This document shows positions 14,995-23,377 of a stretch of DNA of 64,000 nt, piece after piece; positions within the stretch are counted from its first letter, which is position 1; every line of letters starts with the position of its first letter. Origin of the DNA: Desulforamulus ruminis DSM 2154 (GTDB taxonomy: Bacteria > Bacillota > Desulfotomaculia > Desulfotomaculales > Desulfotomaculaceae); assembly GCF_000215085.1 (NCBI RefSeq), contig NC_015589.1:744001-808000 (forward strand). Reading direction: 5' to 3'. Made by a program: the position numbers and the translations under genes. Under the pieces are notes generated by a model, which saw nothing but the letters and a program-made list of their open reading frames with translations, was not told the DNA's origin and searched no databases.

Positions 14995-16437
14995 TTATTC
15001 CCGTTTATTTTCGTCGTCGCTTTCTTCAATCGGAGAGGGCTCTTCTAACTTATGCTCCGCTTCCTTTGTCCGGCGGGACTCCCGCCACCGGGACCAGTGG
15101 TTTTTGAAACGTGGGTACCAAATCATAATGACGCTGCCCAGTCCCATGACACCCAGCACCATCAAGAATAACCAGCCCAGCACCGGAATCCAGATCAAAT
15201 GGGCCACCAGCAATACTCCCAGCAGCATTTCTTTAACCTGGGAAAGATTCAGGCCAAAAGAGGCACTCACCTTGCGGCCAATTTTTAGGCAGACTCCGGA
15301 CGAACCTACCAGAATTGCCAAGAGCAGAGCGATGCTGAGGGCCAGGGAAAAGGGGATGCCCAGAATGGTAATGAACAGCAGGAAGCACAGGGGGACTCCC
15401 AGAGCAGCCGTTACAAAACCGATCCATAATGTTCGCAAGGGACGAAGCGTCAGATTTTCCATGCCTTCAGCCACATCACCGGGAAAGAAACCGTAGGTAA
15501 TGAACTGAGTTGCCAAAATACCCAGTAAAACAGGAATCCAGAGCAGGAATAAAAACCCCTTGCTATCCTCTTGGACAACAACCCTTTCATAAGATGGACC
15601 AAAGTCCGCTGCCCCGGATGGATTGTTGTGATAGCTTCTTTCGGACGAAGTTTCTCCTTTGACAATCTTGACGGGTTTATCATCCAGGTTTCTTATTTTG
15701 CCTAATATACTGGCACCGGGCTCCATGATCACCGAGTCACTGCTGATAACCACATCACCATGAATCAGCGCGGTGGACCGGAGGATAATTTGCTTTCCGG
15801 TAACATTGCCCTGTACGACGCCGGCCAGATCCAATTGGCTTTCAACGGTACCCACGTCTCCTAGGACGGTGGTGCCATCCAGGGCTAGAATTTCATTCCC
15901 GGTTAGATTGCCGTAGACGGTTCCGCGGTCTCCCTTTTGTTCCCTATCATCCTTAAATGCCTGATAGGGATGGGAATAGAGATTAAACTCAGACTGTTCA
16001 TCCGGGGCCAGTATAATCCTGGCGCCCTGGACATTTTGTTTAACCGAACCGCCGTAAATGGCAGCCGTTTCATTGGCGATCACAGAGCCGGCAGTGGCGT
16101 TTTCATAGAGTCGTACTTCCTTGGCTTCTACGATGCCGATAACCTGAGTAGCGCGGATTTTCAGCCGTTTGTTCGGTTCCTTCAGCTCAGGCAGCGATTG
16201 GTTGGGGGGGAGGTTAATTTCCTTCCATTCATCCTGAATTTCCACTACCTGTGGGGATGGAGTTTCTTGAAATTCCGGCTGCCACCATTCTTGTGTTGGC
16301 AGGTTAAGAGCGTAAGAAATTTCCTTGGCCAACTGGCCCCGTTCAAGAAAACTGAAGCCTAGTATGATTAAGGCAATTACAGCCATAAGGAGGGTCCATT
16401 TAAGCAGCCATAAGGCGATGCCTTTTATTTTTGACAA
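14995..16437 (-). CDS. Membrane protein with bactofilin-like domain
   Basis: 480-aa protein of the polymer-forming (bactofilin, DUF583-like) class with membrane anchors. One N-terminal TM helix lies at about residues 8-30; a beta-rich central region (about 90-255) repeats short hydrophobic strands such as TVYGNLTGNEILALDG, VVQGNVTGKQIILRS, LIHGDVVISS and GASILGKIRN, the bactofilin right-handed helix pattern; four to five TM helices follow (about 298-445) and a charged tail. If the N terminus is cytosolic, the bactofilin region would be outside the membrane. TTG 16437 follows GAGAGGAGAG and overlaps the anti-sigma gene by 13 bp, so it belongs to the sigma operon. Function unknown. Confidence 0.85.
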   Translation of the reverse strand: MSKIKGIALWLLKWTLLMAVIALIILGFSFLERGQLAKEISYALNLPTQEWWQPEFQETPSPQVVEIQDEWKEINLPPNQSLPELKEPNKRLKIRATQVIGIVEAKEVRLYENATAGSVIANETAAIYGGSVKQNVQGARIILAPDEQSEFNLYSHPYQAFKDDREQKGDRGTVYGNLTGNEILALDGTTVLGDVGTVESQLDLAGVVQGNVTGKQIILRSTALIHGDVVISSDSVIMEPGASILGKIRNLDDKPVKIVKGETSSERSYHNNPSGAADFGPSYERVVVQEDSKGFLFLLWIPVLLGILATQFITYGFFPGDVAEGMENLTLRPLRTLWIGFVTAALGVPLCFLLFITILGIPFSLALSIALLLAILVGSSGVCLKIGRKVSASFGLNLSQVKEMLLGVLLVAHLIWIPVLGWLFLMVLGVMGLGSVIMIWYPRFKNHWSRWRESRRTKEAEHKLEEPSPIEESDDENKRE

Positions 16438-17111
16438 TTCGTTCTCTCCTCTCCGCGATTAAAAATAATCCTGGAACCAAGATGAGCGGTGATAAGGGTC
16501 AGGAGTATCCAAATGACCAAAATAATCAACGCCGTTCCCAGAGCACCCTGGTGGGAGGCAAAGTGTTCCCGCACCGAGACAATACCCTGCAGCAATGAGG
16601 TTCCTGAGCTCGCCGGCCAGTTTACAGCCGAGTTCCAGGTATGGTAGAACCATTGCAGCAAACTCAGGTACCATAAATCCACCGTGTTCCAGATTTGTTC
16701 CCATCCCTTGGCCATTTTCCAGCGGATGAGTCCTGCTGCTTGCAACCAGCCGTACCGCTGCTCCAGGTAGATCCAGACGGACACCAGAAGAACCGTTGTA
16801 CCTGTAAGCAGCAGCAGAAAACTTCTGAGGGTAAAGTCCCACCAGGAATATTCCTGTACCTGAAGGGCCCCGTTCCGGACCGGAGGCAGGGACTCAATGG
16901 CTGTCATAATCTGACCGGTTAGTTCGGGCGGAGGTTCCTCCATAACGAGGTTATCCAACCAGTGATTTAAGGCTTGTTGTTCCTGCCAGTAGGCCTGGCA
17001 TTCCGGACAGTGTTTCAGGTGTTTATCTATCCGGGTCTGATCTTCCGGCGTCAACTGGTGATCGCCGTAGGCTGCTAGATTTTTTTTAATCCATAGGCAG
17101 GTCTGGTTCAT
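16425..17111 (-). CDS. Putative anti-sigma factor, zinc-finger type
   Basis: 228-aa membrane protein with an N-terminal zf-HC2 / ZAS domain: HLKHCPECQAYW (HxxxCxxC, about residues 31-38) lies near the N terminus as in RsrA/RseA-like anti-sigma factors. Two TM segments are visible, at about residues 93-112 (LLLLTGTTVLLVSVWIYL) and about 192-212 (ALGTALIILVIWILLTLI), separated by a Trp-rich extracytoplasmic stretch. GGGGG precedes ATG 17111. Its start overlaps the upstream sigma gene by 26 bp, which is usual for sigma/anti-sigma pairs. The signal sensed is unknown. Confidence 0.88.
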   Translation of the reverse strand: MNQTCLWIKKNLAAYGDHQLTPEDQTRIDKHLKHCPECQAYWQEQQALNHWLDNLVMEEPPPELTGQIMTAIESLPPVRNGALQVQEYSWWDFTLRSFLLLLTGTTVLLVSVWIYLEQRYGWLQAAGLIRWKMAKGWEQIWNTVDLWYLSLLQWFYHTWNSAVNWPASSGTSLLQGIVSVREHFASHQGALGTALIILVIWILLTLITAHLGSRIIFNRGEERTNCQK

Positions 17112-17730
17112 GGGAGATACCCCCTTTGTGGATGGGTTTCATTTTCTTCTGTAAAACTGCCTTGGCACGATGAATTTGAGTACCGACGGTTTGTACCGGT
17201 ATTTCCATAATGTCTGCGATTTCCTGATAACTAAGGCCTTCCAGATGGCGTAAAATAAGGACGGTGCGGTATTTTACAGGCAGATCGGCGATGAGTTCCT
17301 GAAGTGCTGACAGGGATTCCTTCTGCTGATATATTTCCGCCGGATCGTCCCTTGCCGTGGTGGGGGCCCTTGGCGCGATATCCTCATAGCGGTCCTGAAT
17401 CGTGTGGGCCCTTGATTTTTTGTTCCTGCGGTAGCGGTCCAAACAAACATTGGTGGCAATTCGGTAAAACCAACTGGTGAATTTTGCTTCACCCCGGAAA
17501 GAGGCCAGGGCAGAGTACAACTTGATAAAGACCTCCTGGGTGGCATCCCGGGCTTCTTCCCGGTCATTCAAGATGCGAAAGGCCACATTGAAAATACCGG
17601 GCTGATACCACCTGACGATGGCCTCAAAGGCTCCTGTATCGCCCGTTCTCGCCTTTTCTATGATGTCCTGCGGCACATCCGGTGTTCCGATAGCCTTTCG
17701 CCTCCTTCCTGACCGTTTCTTCACGCTCAC
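17086..17730 (-). CDS. ECF-type RNA polymerase sigma factor
   Basis: Sigma-70 family ECF regulator (214 aa). Region 2 is seen as IVRWYQPGIFNVAFRIL and DATQEVFIKLYSALASFRG (about residues 39-80), with KFTSWFYRIATNVCLDRYR for 2.3-2.4; region 4 is LPVKYRTVLILRHLEGLSYQ and VGTQIHRAKAVLQKKM. The linker contains QDRYEDIAP. GTG 17730 has no good ribosome site, while AAGGAGG inside the frame points to a start further in where no ATG/GTG/TTG is well placed, so the start is uncertain. The anti-sigma gene overlaps it and the bactofilin-like gene follows, so all three are probably autoregulated together. Confidence 0.92.
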   Translation of the reverse strand: MSVKKRSGRRRKAIGTPDVPQDIIEKARTGDTGAFEAIVRWYQPGIFNVAFRILNDREEARDATQEVFIKLYSALASFRGEAKFTSWFYRIATNVCLDRYRRNKKSRAHTIQDRYEDIAPRAPTTARDDPAEIYQQKESLSALQELIADLPVKYRTVLILRHLEGLSYQEIADIMEIPVQTVGTQIHRAKAVLQKKMKPIHKGGISHEPDLPMD

Positions 17731-17794
17731 TTTGACGTAGCGGGGAGTTCTTTTATTTCATAACTTTAAAAATAATTTTATGGAAATTTTTTCA

Positions 17795-17821
17795 TATAAA
17801 AAGACGGGGCTTCTCCCGTCT
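17795..17821 (-). terminator. Terminator after hemZ
   Basis: On the minus strand AGACGGG pairs with CCCGTCT around a 6-base loop and is followed by TTTTTA. It separates hemZ from the sigma operon. Confidence 0.85.
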
Positions 17822-17838
17822 GTGTACCAATATGCAAA

Positions 17839-19323
17839 TTAACTTCCGGCTCCCATCTGTTGAATGTGCTGTACCTTCCGTTCCAGGTATTCCCTTAACC
17901 GCTCGGTGTACTGCCTTGGCTCTTTGGCATTGTAGTCATTCACCAGCCTCCAGGTATCGGAATCCACCCACTTGGAACTGGCTCCCACCCCCAGTCCGAT
18001 AATGGTTTGCCTTTCTTCGATCATTTGAATGTTATAAATACAGAGATGATCCGCCAGGGCATAACCGATATTCTCCAGATTACCGACCATTTGCTTTTGC
18101 CTGTACAGATAATAGGGTTCCAGACCAAGGCTGCGGGCACCCCGGTGGGTCTCCTGCCACATGGCTGTGGTCTCGGAGGCGGAAGTCAAAGGAAACTGAT
18201 CCAGTCTTTGCTTTAAATCCGAGGCCCGCTTTAAGGCCAGGGCGTGAACCGTCAGATTTTGCGGGTGCAGCTTGGCAATGCGGTCCATGGTTTGGGTTAC
18301 GTCGGCTGCAGTTTCCCCAGGCAGACCAATAATTAAATCCATATTGATGGTGGGGAATTTTAATTGCCTGGCCGTTTCCACAGCCTGGTAGATATCTTCC
18401 ACCGTGTGCTGGCGGCCGATGGTCTCCAGGGTTTTCTGATTCATGCTCTGGGGGTTGATACTGAGGCGGCTGACTCCCTGCTCCGCCAGCAGGGAAAGCA
18501 TCTCACGGCTTAACGTATCCGGTCTGCCTCCCTCCACCGTTACTTCACGGGTACAGGGACCCTTTAAGCAGCGGTTGATGGTTTCCAGCAGCAGGTGTAC
18601 TTGATCCGGTTGCAGGCTGGTGGGGGTACCACCGCCCAGGTAAAGGGTCTGCACGGCGATGCCTCTGGATTGCAGGGCTTCTCCCACCACCTTGATTTCT
18701 TCCAGAAGCGCTTTCAGGAAGGGTTCCACCATAGCGCGGTGCTTTTTTAGCGGGTAAGAAGGGAAAGAGCAATAAAGGCAGCGGGATGGACAAAAGGGAA
18801 TGCCTATATAAACCGACACCAATTTTTTGGCCTGTTCCCTGGAAAGCAGCCAGGAACGCTGGGTCCGGGCAACAGTGGTAATAAGTTCGGCTTTGTCTTC
18901 CCGCAGGGCATAGCCCGCCATCAGGTAGGCCTTTACCTGCTCTTGGGACCAGCCTTCATCCATCAGCCGGTGAACCACTTTGGTGGGGCGAATGCCGGTC
19001 ATAATGCCCCAAGGGCTGGGGTTTTTTCCGGTGGCGGCTTCCAGAGCCCGGAAAACAGCCAGCCGGGCCAATCTTTTTAGTTCAATAAGGGATTCTTCGG
19101 CAATAACCGGCTGCCAGCCTGTAGCCCTGTGAGTTATGGCCGCCGGCTGGTCGTAAAACCGGGCCTCTGCCCAAAGGACCGGTCCTTCCTGCCCCAACTC
19201 TAAATGAAGACGGGGTTCCGGCCCGGAATGAACCAATTGTGCACCGGGATAAAAAAGCCAGATCACATCCTGGATGGTTCCCTGGTAAAGAACGGCTGCG
19301 CCGGTAAGTTCAATGGCAATCAT
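17839..19323 (-). CDS. hemZ: Radical SAM coproporphyrinogen dehydrogenase-like HemZ
   Basis: Radical SAM protein of the HemZ family. The cluster motif is CPSRCLYC (C178, C182, C185). Around it are GIPFCPSRCLYCSFPSYPL, LYLGGGTPTSL and the Glu-Gly-Gly motif VEGGRPDTL, with MDLIIGLPGET and the HemN/HemZ C-terminal region KQMVGNLENIGYA. The frame is open from 19353, but AAGGAGAGAG supports ATG 19323 (494 aa). It is separated from the downstream sigma operon by a terminator. Oxygen-independent porphyrinogen oxidation is the recorded family role; other HemN-like proteins are heme chaperones. Confidence 0.9.
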   Translation of the reverse strand: MIAIELTGAAVLYQGTIQDVIWLFYPGAQLVHSGPEPRLHLELGQEGPVLWAEARFYDQPAAITHRATGWQPVIAEESLIELKRLARLAVFRALEAATGKNPSPWGIMTGIRPTKVVHRLMDEGWSQEQVKAYLMAGYALREDKAELITTVARTQRSWLLSREQAKKLVSVYIGIPFCPSRCLYCSFPSYPLKKHRAMVEPFLKALLEEIKVVGEALQSRGIAVQTLYLGGGTPTSLQPDQVHLLLETINRCLKGPCTREVTVEGGRPDTLSREMLSLLAEQGVSRLSINPQSMNQKTLETIGRQHTVEDIYQAVETARQLKFPTINMDLIIGLPGETAADVTQTMDRIAKLHPQNLTVHALALKRASDLKQRLDQFPLTSASETTAMWQETHRGARSLGLEPYYLYRQKQMVGNLENIGYALADHLCIYNIQMIEERQTIIGLGVGASSKWVDSDTWRLVNDYNAKEPRQYTERLREYLERKVQHIQQMGAGS

Positions 19324-19471
19324 TTTCTCTCTCCTTAGAAACGGGTTGTCCATAAAATAAAGGCTCGTTTTTATAAAAGATCAATAAGAGTCTCTGGGTA
19401 TGGCAGGATATTTTACCATTCCAATGTAATAATAACACAAATAAAAGGTTAATCGAAAAGGGGAGAATATT

Positions 19472-19651
19472 GTGGAGCAAACTCAGGAGAAAATTGTAGA
19501 GGCCGTGAAAAAAGCAGCCCGGGAAGGAAAACTTTCCTGCACGGCGGCCCGTAAAATAGCCGGGGAATTTGCTGTAGCCCCGGGAGTGGTGGGCAAGGTT
19601 TGTGATGAACTAAAAATTAAGATTAAAGCCTGCGAACTGGGCTGTTTTTAA
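19472..19651 (+). CDS. Small (59-aa) protein ahead of moeA
   Basis: Short protein too small for most gene callers. GTG 19472 follows AAGGGGAG, and the frame ends 14 bp before moeA. It has an amphipathic opening (EKIVEAVKKAAREGKL), then a helix-turn-helix-like stretch (SCTAARKIAGEFAVAPGVV) and a C-terminal ACELGCF with two Cys spaced by three residues, plus a third in VGKVCDEL. I recall small homologues ending LGCF in anaerobes but cannot name a family. The position in a molybdenum cofactor island suggests a role in Moco or formate dehydrogenase gene control; inference only. Codon use looks normal. Confidence 0.75.
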   Translation: MEQTQEKIVEAVKKAAREGKLSCTAARKIAGEFAVAPGVVGKVCDELKIKIKACELGCF

Positions 19652-19665
19652 ACGGGAGGGTTATC

Positions 19666-20892
19666 TTGGAACTATTTAATGTATTGACGGTACAGCAGGC
19701 GCGGCAAACCCTGTCCAAGCATGTTATTCGCCGTGAAGAGGAAACCGTTCCCCTGTTGGAGGGATTAAACCGGGTGTTATCCCGGGATATCGTATCTTTG
19801 GAGGAGGTTCCCGGCTTTGACCGGTCCACTATGGACGGCTATGCGGTCCGAGCCCGGGATATCTTTGGCGCCGCCGAATCCCTGCCTGCCTATGTGAACA
19901 TTGCCGGTGAAGTTATTATGGGCAGGGAAGCCGCCGGGTTCCTGGAACCGGGCCAAGCCTGGGCCATTCCAACCGGGGGCATGCTCCCGGCCGGAGCGGA
20001 TGCCGTGGTAATGGTGGAATATACGGAAGAGCTGGATGAAAAGACCATTGGTATTACCAGGCCGGTTGCTCCCGGAGAAAATGTCGTACGCCGGGGGGAA
20101 GACGTCATGGCGGGTTTGACCATCCTGACAGCGGGACACCGCCTGCGCCCTCAGGATTTGGGCCTGCTGGCGGCAGTGGGTGTAACCCGGGTTCCGGTTC
20201 TGATGCCCCTGAAGGTGGGCATTCTTTCCACCGGCGATGAACTGACGGAACCAAACCAACCGGTGCCTCCGGGGAAAGTCAGGGATATCAATTCCTATGC
20301 CTTGTACGGACAGGTTCTGGAAGCTGGGGGAATGCCCAGGCTTTACGGCATTGTTGAAGATGATTTTGACACCTTGCGGAATACCATGGTTCAGGCCCTG
20401 GCGGAAAACGATATGATCCTGATCTCCGGGGGCAGTTCCGTAGGAACCCGGGATGTAACGGCCCGGGTTATTGATACCCTTGGTAAACCGGGAGTGCTGT
20501 TCCATGGTATGGCCATTAAACCCGGCAAGCCTTCCATCGGCGCCATGGTGGACGGTAAGGCTGTTTTTGGGCTGCCGGGTCATCCGGTTTCGGCTATGGT
20601 AGTTTTCAACCTGCTGGCACGGCCATTCATTGAATCCCTGGATATTTCCGGGGATCTCAGAAAATTCCCCCTGCGGGCTGTGATGACCCGTAATGTACAT
20701 TCGGCCACCGGAAGGGATGACTTCCTGCGGGTGGTTCTACGCCGGGGAGAGGACGGAACCCTACTGGCCGAGCCTGTCCTGGGCAAGTCAGGTCTAATCA
20801 GCACCATGGTCAAGGCGGACGGTGTGGCTCATCTGCCCCTGAATAAGGAGGGGGTGGAGGCCGGGGAATGGGTGGATGTGTGGTTGTTCTAG
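19666..20892 (+). CDS. moeA: Molybdopterin molybdotransferase MoeA
   Basis: Inserts molybdate into adenylated molybdopterin to form Moco. The 408-aa protein has the MoeA order: N-terminal FDRSTMDGYAVRA, ARDIFGAAESLPA, AIPTGGMLPAGADAVVMVEYT, then the MoCF-like domain with LSTGDEL and ISGGSSVGTRDVT, FHGMAIKPGKPS and GLPGHPVSA, and a C-terminal beta barrel. TTG 19666 follows GGGAGGG. It comes 14 bp after the 59-aa gene and 63 bp before a second moeA-like gene, all likely one operon. Confidence 0.95.
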   Translation: MELFNVLTVQQARQTLSKHVIRREEETVPLLEGLNRVLSRDIVSLEEVPGFDRSTMDGYAVRARDIFGAAESLPAYVNIAGEVIMGREAAGFLEPGQAWAIPTGGMLPAGADAVVMVEYTEELDEKTIGITRPVAPGENVVRRGEDVMAGLTILTAGHRLRPQDLGLLAAVGVTRVPVLMPLKVGILSTGDELTEPNQPVPPGKVRDINSYALYGQVLEAGGMPRLYGIVEDDFDTLRNTMVQALAENDMILISGGSSVGTRDVTARVIDTLGKPGVLFHGMAIKPGKPSIGAMVDGKAVFGLPGHPVSAMVVFNLLARPFIESLDISGDLRKFPLRAVMTRNVHSATGRDDFLRVVLRRGEDGTLLAEPVLGKSGLISTMVKADGVAHLPLNKEGVEAGEWVDVWLF

Positions 20893-20955
20893 CGGTTCTG
20901 CCTTTTAAATTAAAGTTACCATAAATTCTAAAATTAAAGATAGGAGAAGACGTCC

Positions 20956-22890
20956 ATGAGAAATAAAAGAGATGTCTACCTGGACAATCGTCCCTGGGAA
21001 GAGGCCCTGGAGGGCTGGCTTCATCACCTACAAACCAAAGGGGCTCTGAGCCCGGGGCCGCCGGAGATTCTGGCCACCGAGCAAGCCCTGGGACGGGTCA
21101 CGGCGGAGCCGATTTTTGCCGTGAACTCTTCCCCCCATTATCATGCTTCGGCCATGGACGGGATTGCGGTGGACTCATCCCTGACCTTTGGTGCTTCCGA
21201 TGCCATGCCCAAACAGATCCGGTTGGGAGAAAAGGCTCAGGTGGTGGATACCGGCGATCCAATCCCCGCAGGCTGCGATGCGGTAATCATGATTGAAGAT
21301 GTCCACTTTGTGGAAGACGAAGCCTTTGAAATTACTTCTGCTGCGGCTCCCTGGCAACATGTGCGTGCCATTGGGGAAGACGTGGTGGCCACCGAGATGA
21401 TTTTACCCGCGAACCACACCCTGCGTCCGGTGGATATTGGCGGTATTTTGGCCGGCGGAGTGGGAACCGTTGCGGTTCATCCCAGACCCAGGGTGGCGCT
21501 GCTTCCCACCGGAACCGAGCTGGTGCAGCCGGGGTCCCAGTTAAAACCGGGGGATATCGTGGAATACAATACCCGGGTGTTGGGGGCCATGGTGCAGACC
21601 TGGGGCGGTGAACCTCTCCGGCGGTCCATTACGATGGATCAGTGGGACCAACTGAAGGCCACCATTACCAGCGCCCTGGAGGAAGTGGACGTGGTGGTGG
21701 TCAATGCCGGCTCCTCGGCCGGAAGGGAAGATTTTACCGCGGCGTTGATCCGTGAATTGGGTACGGTTTTAACCCACGGGGTAGCCATTAAGCCCGGCAA
21801 ACCGGTGATCCTGGGAGAAATTAAAGGCAAGCCGGTCATCGGTATTCCAGGTTACCCGGTTTCTGCGGCCCTGACCATGGAACTGTTTGTTAAACCGGTT
21901 ATTTATAAAAAACTAGGCTCGGTTCCACCGGCTACTCCAACCGCCGATGCCATTATCTCCCGTAAAATGCCCTCTCCCATGGGCGTGGAAGAATTCATTC
22001 GGGTTAAACTGGGTCAAGTAGGGGACAAATTTGTTGCCACACCCATTTCCCGCGGGGCCGGCATTATCATGTCTATGGTCCGGGCTGACGGCATGCTGCG
22101 GGTTCCCCGGCCTTCCGAGGGATTTCGGGCAGGAGAAACGGTAAAGATTGAACTGATGCGCTCCCTGGAAGAAGTGAGCCAGACCACCGTGGTTATCGGA
22201 AGCCACGATATGGCCCTGGACATTTTAGCCAACCACCTGCGCAGGAGTTTTCCGGAGGCCAGTCTTTCCAGTGCCAATGTAGGGAGCCTGGGGGGACTGA
22301 ATGCCATTAAACGGGGAGAATGCCACTGCGCCGGCACGCATCTGCTGGATGAGGAAACCGGTGATTACAACATCTCTTATATTCAAAAGCTGCTGGGAGA
22401 TCGCCCGGTGGTGCTGGTAAATCTGGTTTACCGGCAACAGGGTTTAATGGTGGCCAAGGGCAATCCTCTGGGAATTGGCGGACTGGAAGATCTGGTCCGG
22501 GAAGGAGTCCGCTTTATCAACCGGCAGAGAGGTGCCGGTACCAGGATATTGCTGGATTTCCGTTTAAAACAACTGGGCATAAACCCGGACAGCATCTATG
22601 GTTATAACCGGGAGGAATATACTCATATGGCGGTTGCCGCCGCTGTAGCCAGCGGAGCGGCTGATGCCGGTCTGGGTATTTTAGCGGCGGCCAATGCCCT
22701 GGAATTGGATTTTGTTCCGGTGGTGGAGGAACGTTATGACCTTTGTATTCCGGGAGAGTACTGGGATACCCCTTACATCACTCGGCTGTTGGAAGTTATT
22801 GACACACCGGAATTCCGGCAGCAGGTGGAGAAATTGGGCGGGTATGATCTAAGAGATTGCGGCGGCGTGATGTACCGGCAGGGAATCTAG
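20956..22890 (+). CDS. MoeA fused to a substrate-binding protein domain
   Basis: 644-aa two-part protein. Residues about 1-410 repeat the MoeA architecture (PHYHASAMDGIAVDS, DTGDPIPAGCDAVIMIEDV, TGTELV, VNAGSSAGREDFT, THGVAIKPGKPVILG, GIPGYPVSA). Residues about 415-640 are a periplasmic-binding-protein-like domain (LysR-substrate/PBP type: VVIGSHDMALDILANHL, RQRGAGTRILLDFRLK, DAGLGILAAANALELDFVPV). No signal peptide is present, so the binding domain acts in the cytosol, perhaps handling molybdate or tungstate. Such fusions are known in Clostridia. ATG 20956 follows AGGAGA. It is followed by a ModE-like gene. Confidence 0.92.
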   Translation: MRNKRDVYLDNRPWEEALEGWLHHLQTKGALSPGPPEILATEQALGRVTAEPIFAVNSSPHYHASAMDGIAVDSSLTFGASDAMPKQIRLGEKAQVVDTGDPIPAGCDAVIMIEDVHFVEDEAFEITSAAAPWQHVRAIGEDVVATEMILPANHTLRPVDIGGILAGGVGTVAVHPRPRVALLPTGTELVQPGSQLKPGDIVEYNTRVLGAMVQTWGGEPLRRSITMDQWDQLKATITSALEEVDVVVVNAGSSAGREDFTAALIRELGTVLTHGVAIKPGKPVILGEIKGKPVIGIPGYPVSAALTMELFVKPVIYKKLGSVPPATPTADAIISRKMPSPMGVEEFIRVKLGQVGDKFVATPISRGAGIIMSMVRADGMLRVPRPSEGFRAGETVKIELMRSLEEVSQTTVVIGSHDMALDILANHLRRSFPEASLSSANVGSLGGLNAIKRGECHCAGTHLLDEETGDYNISYIQKLLGDRPVVLVNLVYRQQGLMVAKGNPLGIGGLEDLVREGVRFINRQRGAGTRILLDFRLKQLGINPDSIYGYNREEYTHMAVAAAVASGAADAGLGILAAANALELDFVPVVEERYDLCIPGEYWDTPYITRLLEVIDTPEFRQQVEKLGGYDLRDCGGVMYRQGI

Positions 22891-22898
22891 GTGAATTT

Positions 22899-23273
22899 AT
22901 GAAAAAGGAGCCTGGAGAATTTCTAAACAAGCCCCCGCTGGAACTTTTTGAACCGGGCTGCAAGGTCTGGCTGGAGCGGGGAGGCACCAATTTTGGTGAC
23001 GGGTTGTATTACCTGCTCACCTATGTCCAAGAGTACGGCTCCATTTCCCGGTCAGCCAGAGAGATGGGCATGTCCTACCGGGCCGCCTGGGGTAAAATTA
23101 AGCGTGCGGAAAAAAACTGGGGCATTCAACTGGTGGCCACCCAGGTAGGCGGGGATACCGGCGGGGGAGCCAGCCTTACGGAAGTTGGTCAAAAGCTGGT
23201 GGTCTCCTTTGGAAATTTCCGGACGGAGATGGAAAGGGCCGTTAAAAGGATTTTTAAAGAAAGCTTTCATTAG
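22899..23273 (+). CDS. ModE-like winged-helix regulator
   Basis: Short ModE N-terminal-domain protein (124 aa) with a winged helix-turn-helix but no C-terminal molybdate-binding TOBE domains. The hallmark LTYVQEYGSISRSAREMGMSYRAAWGKIKRAEK (in parts) and TGGGASLTEVGQKLV are seen. The frame is open from 22857, but ATG 22899 with AGGTG upstream is the natural start and lies 8 bp after the moeA-fusion stop codon. It may sense molybdate via the partner binding protein, or act as a DNA-binding factor only. A hairpin follows. Confidence 0.88.
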   Translation: MKKEPGEFLNKPPLELFEPGCKVWLERGGTNFGDGLYYLLTYVQEYGSISRSAREMGMSYRAAWGKIKRAEKNWGIQLVATQVGGDTGGGASLTEVGQKLVVSFGNFRTEMERAVKRIFKESFH

Positions 23274-23303
23274 GAATATTTCCTTTTGCGTTGAACCTAA
23301 AAG

Positions 23304-23325
23304 AGGGTGAGGAAAACCTCACCCT
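23304..23325 (+). terminator. Hairpin after the ModE-like gene
   Basis: AGGGTGAGG, loop AAAA, CCTCACCCT: a perfect 9-bp stem. No T run follows immediately, so termination is uncertain; it stands between convergent genes. Confidence 0.45.
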
Positions 23326-23377
23326 GCTGAGAAAATTTTTAGAAAAGAACAGGCAAAGAGAACCGAAGGCAGCCCGA

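Noticed and set aside
19777-20700. 307-codon open frame on the minus strand inside moeA
   Set aside because: Opposite to a clear MoeA gene; composition reflects codon bias of the real gene and there is no ribosome site.
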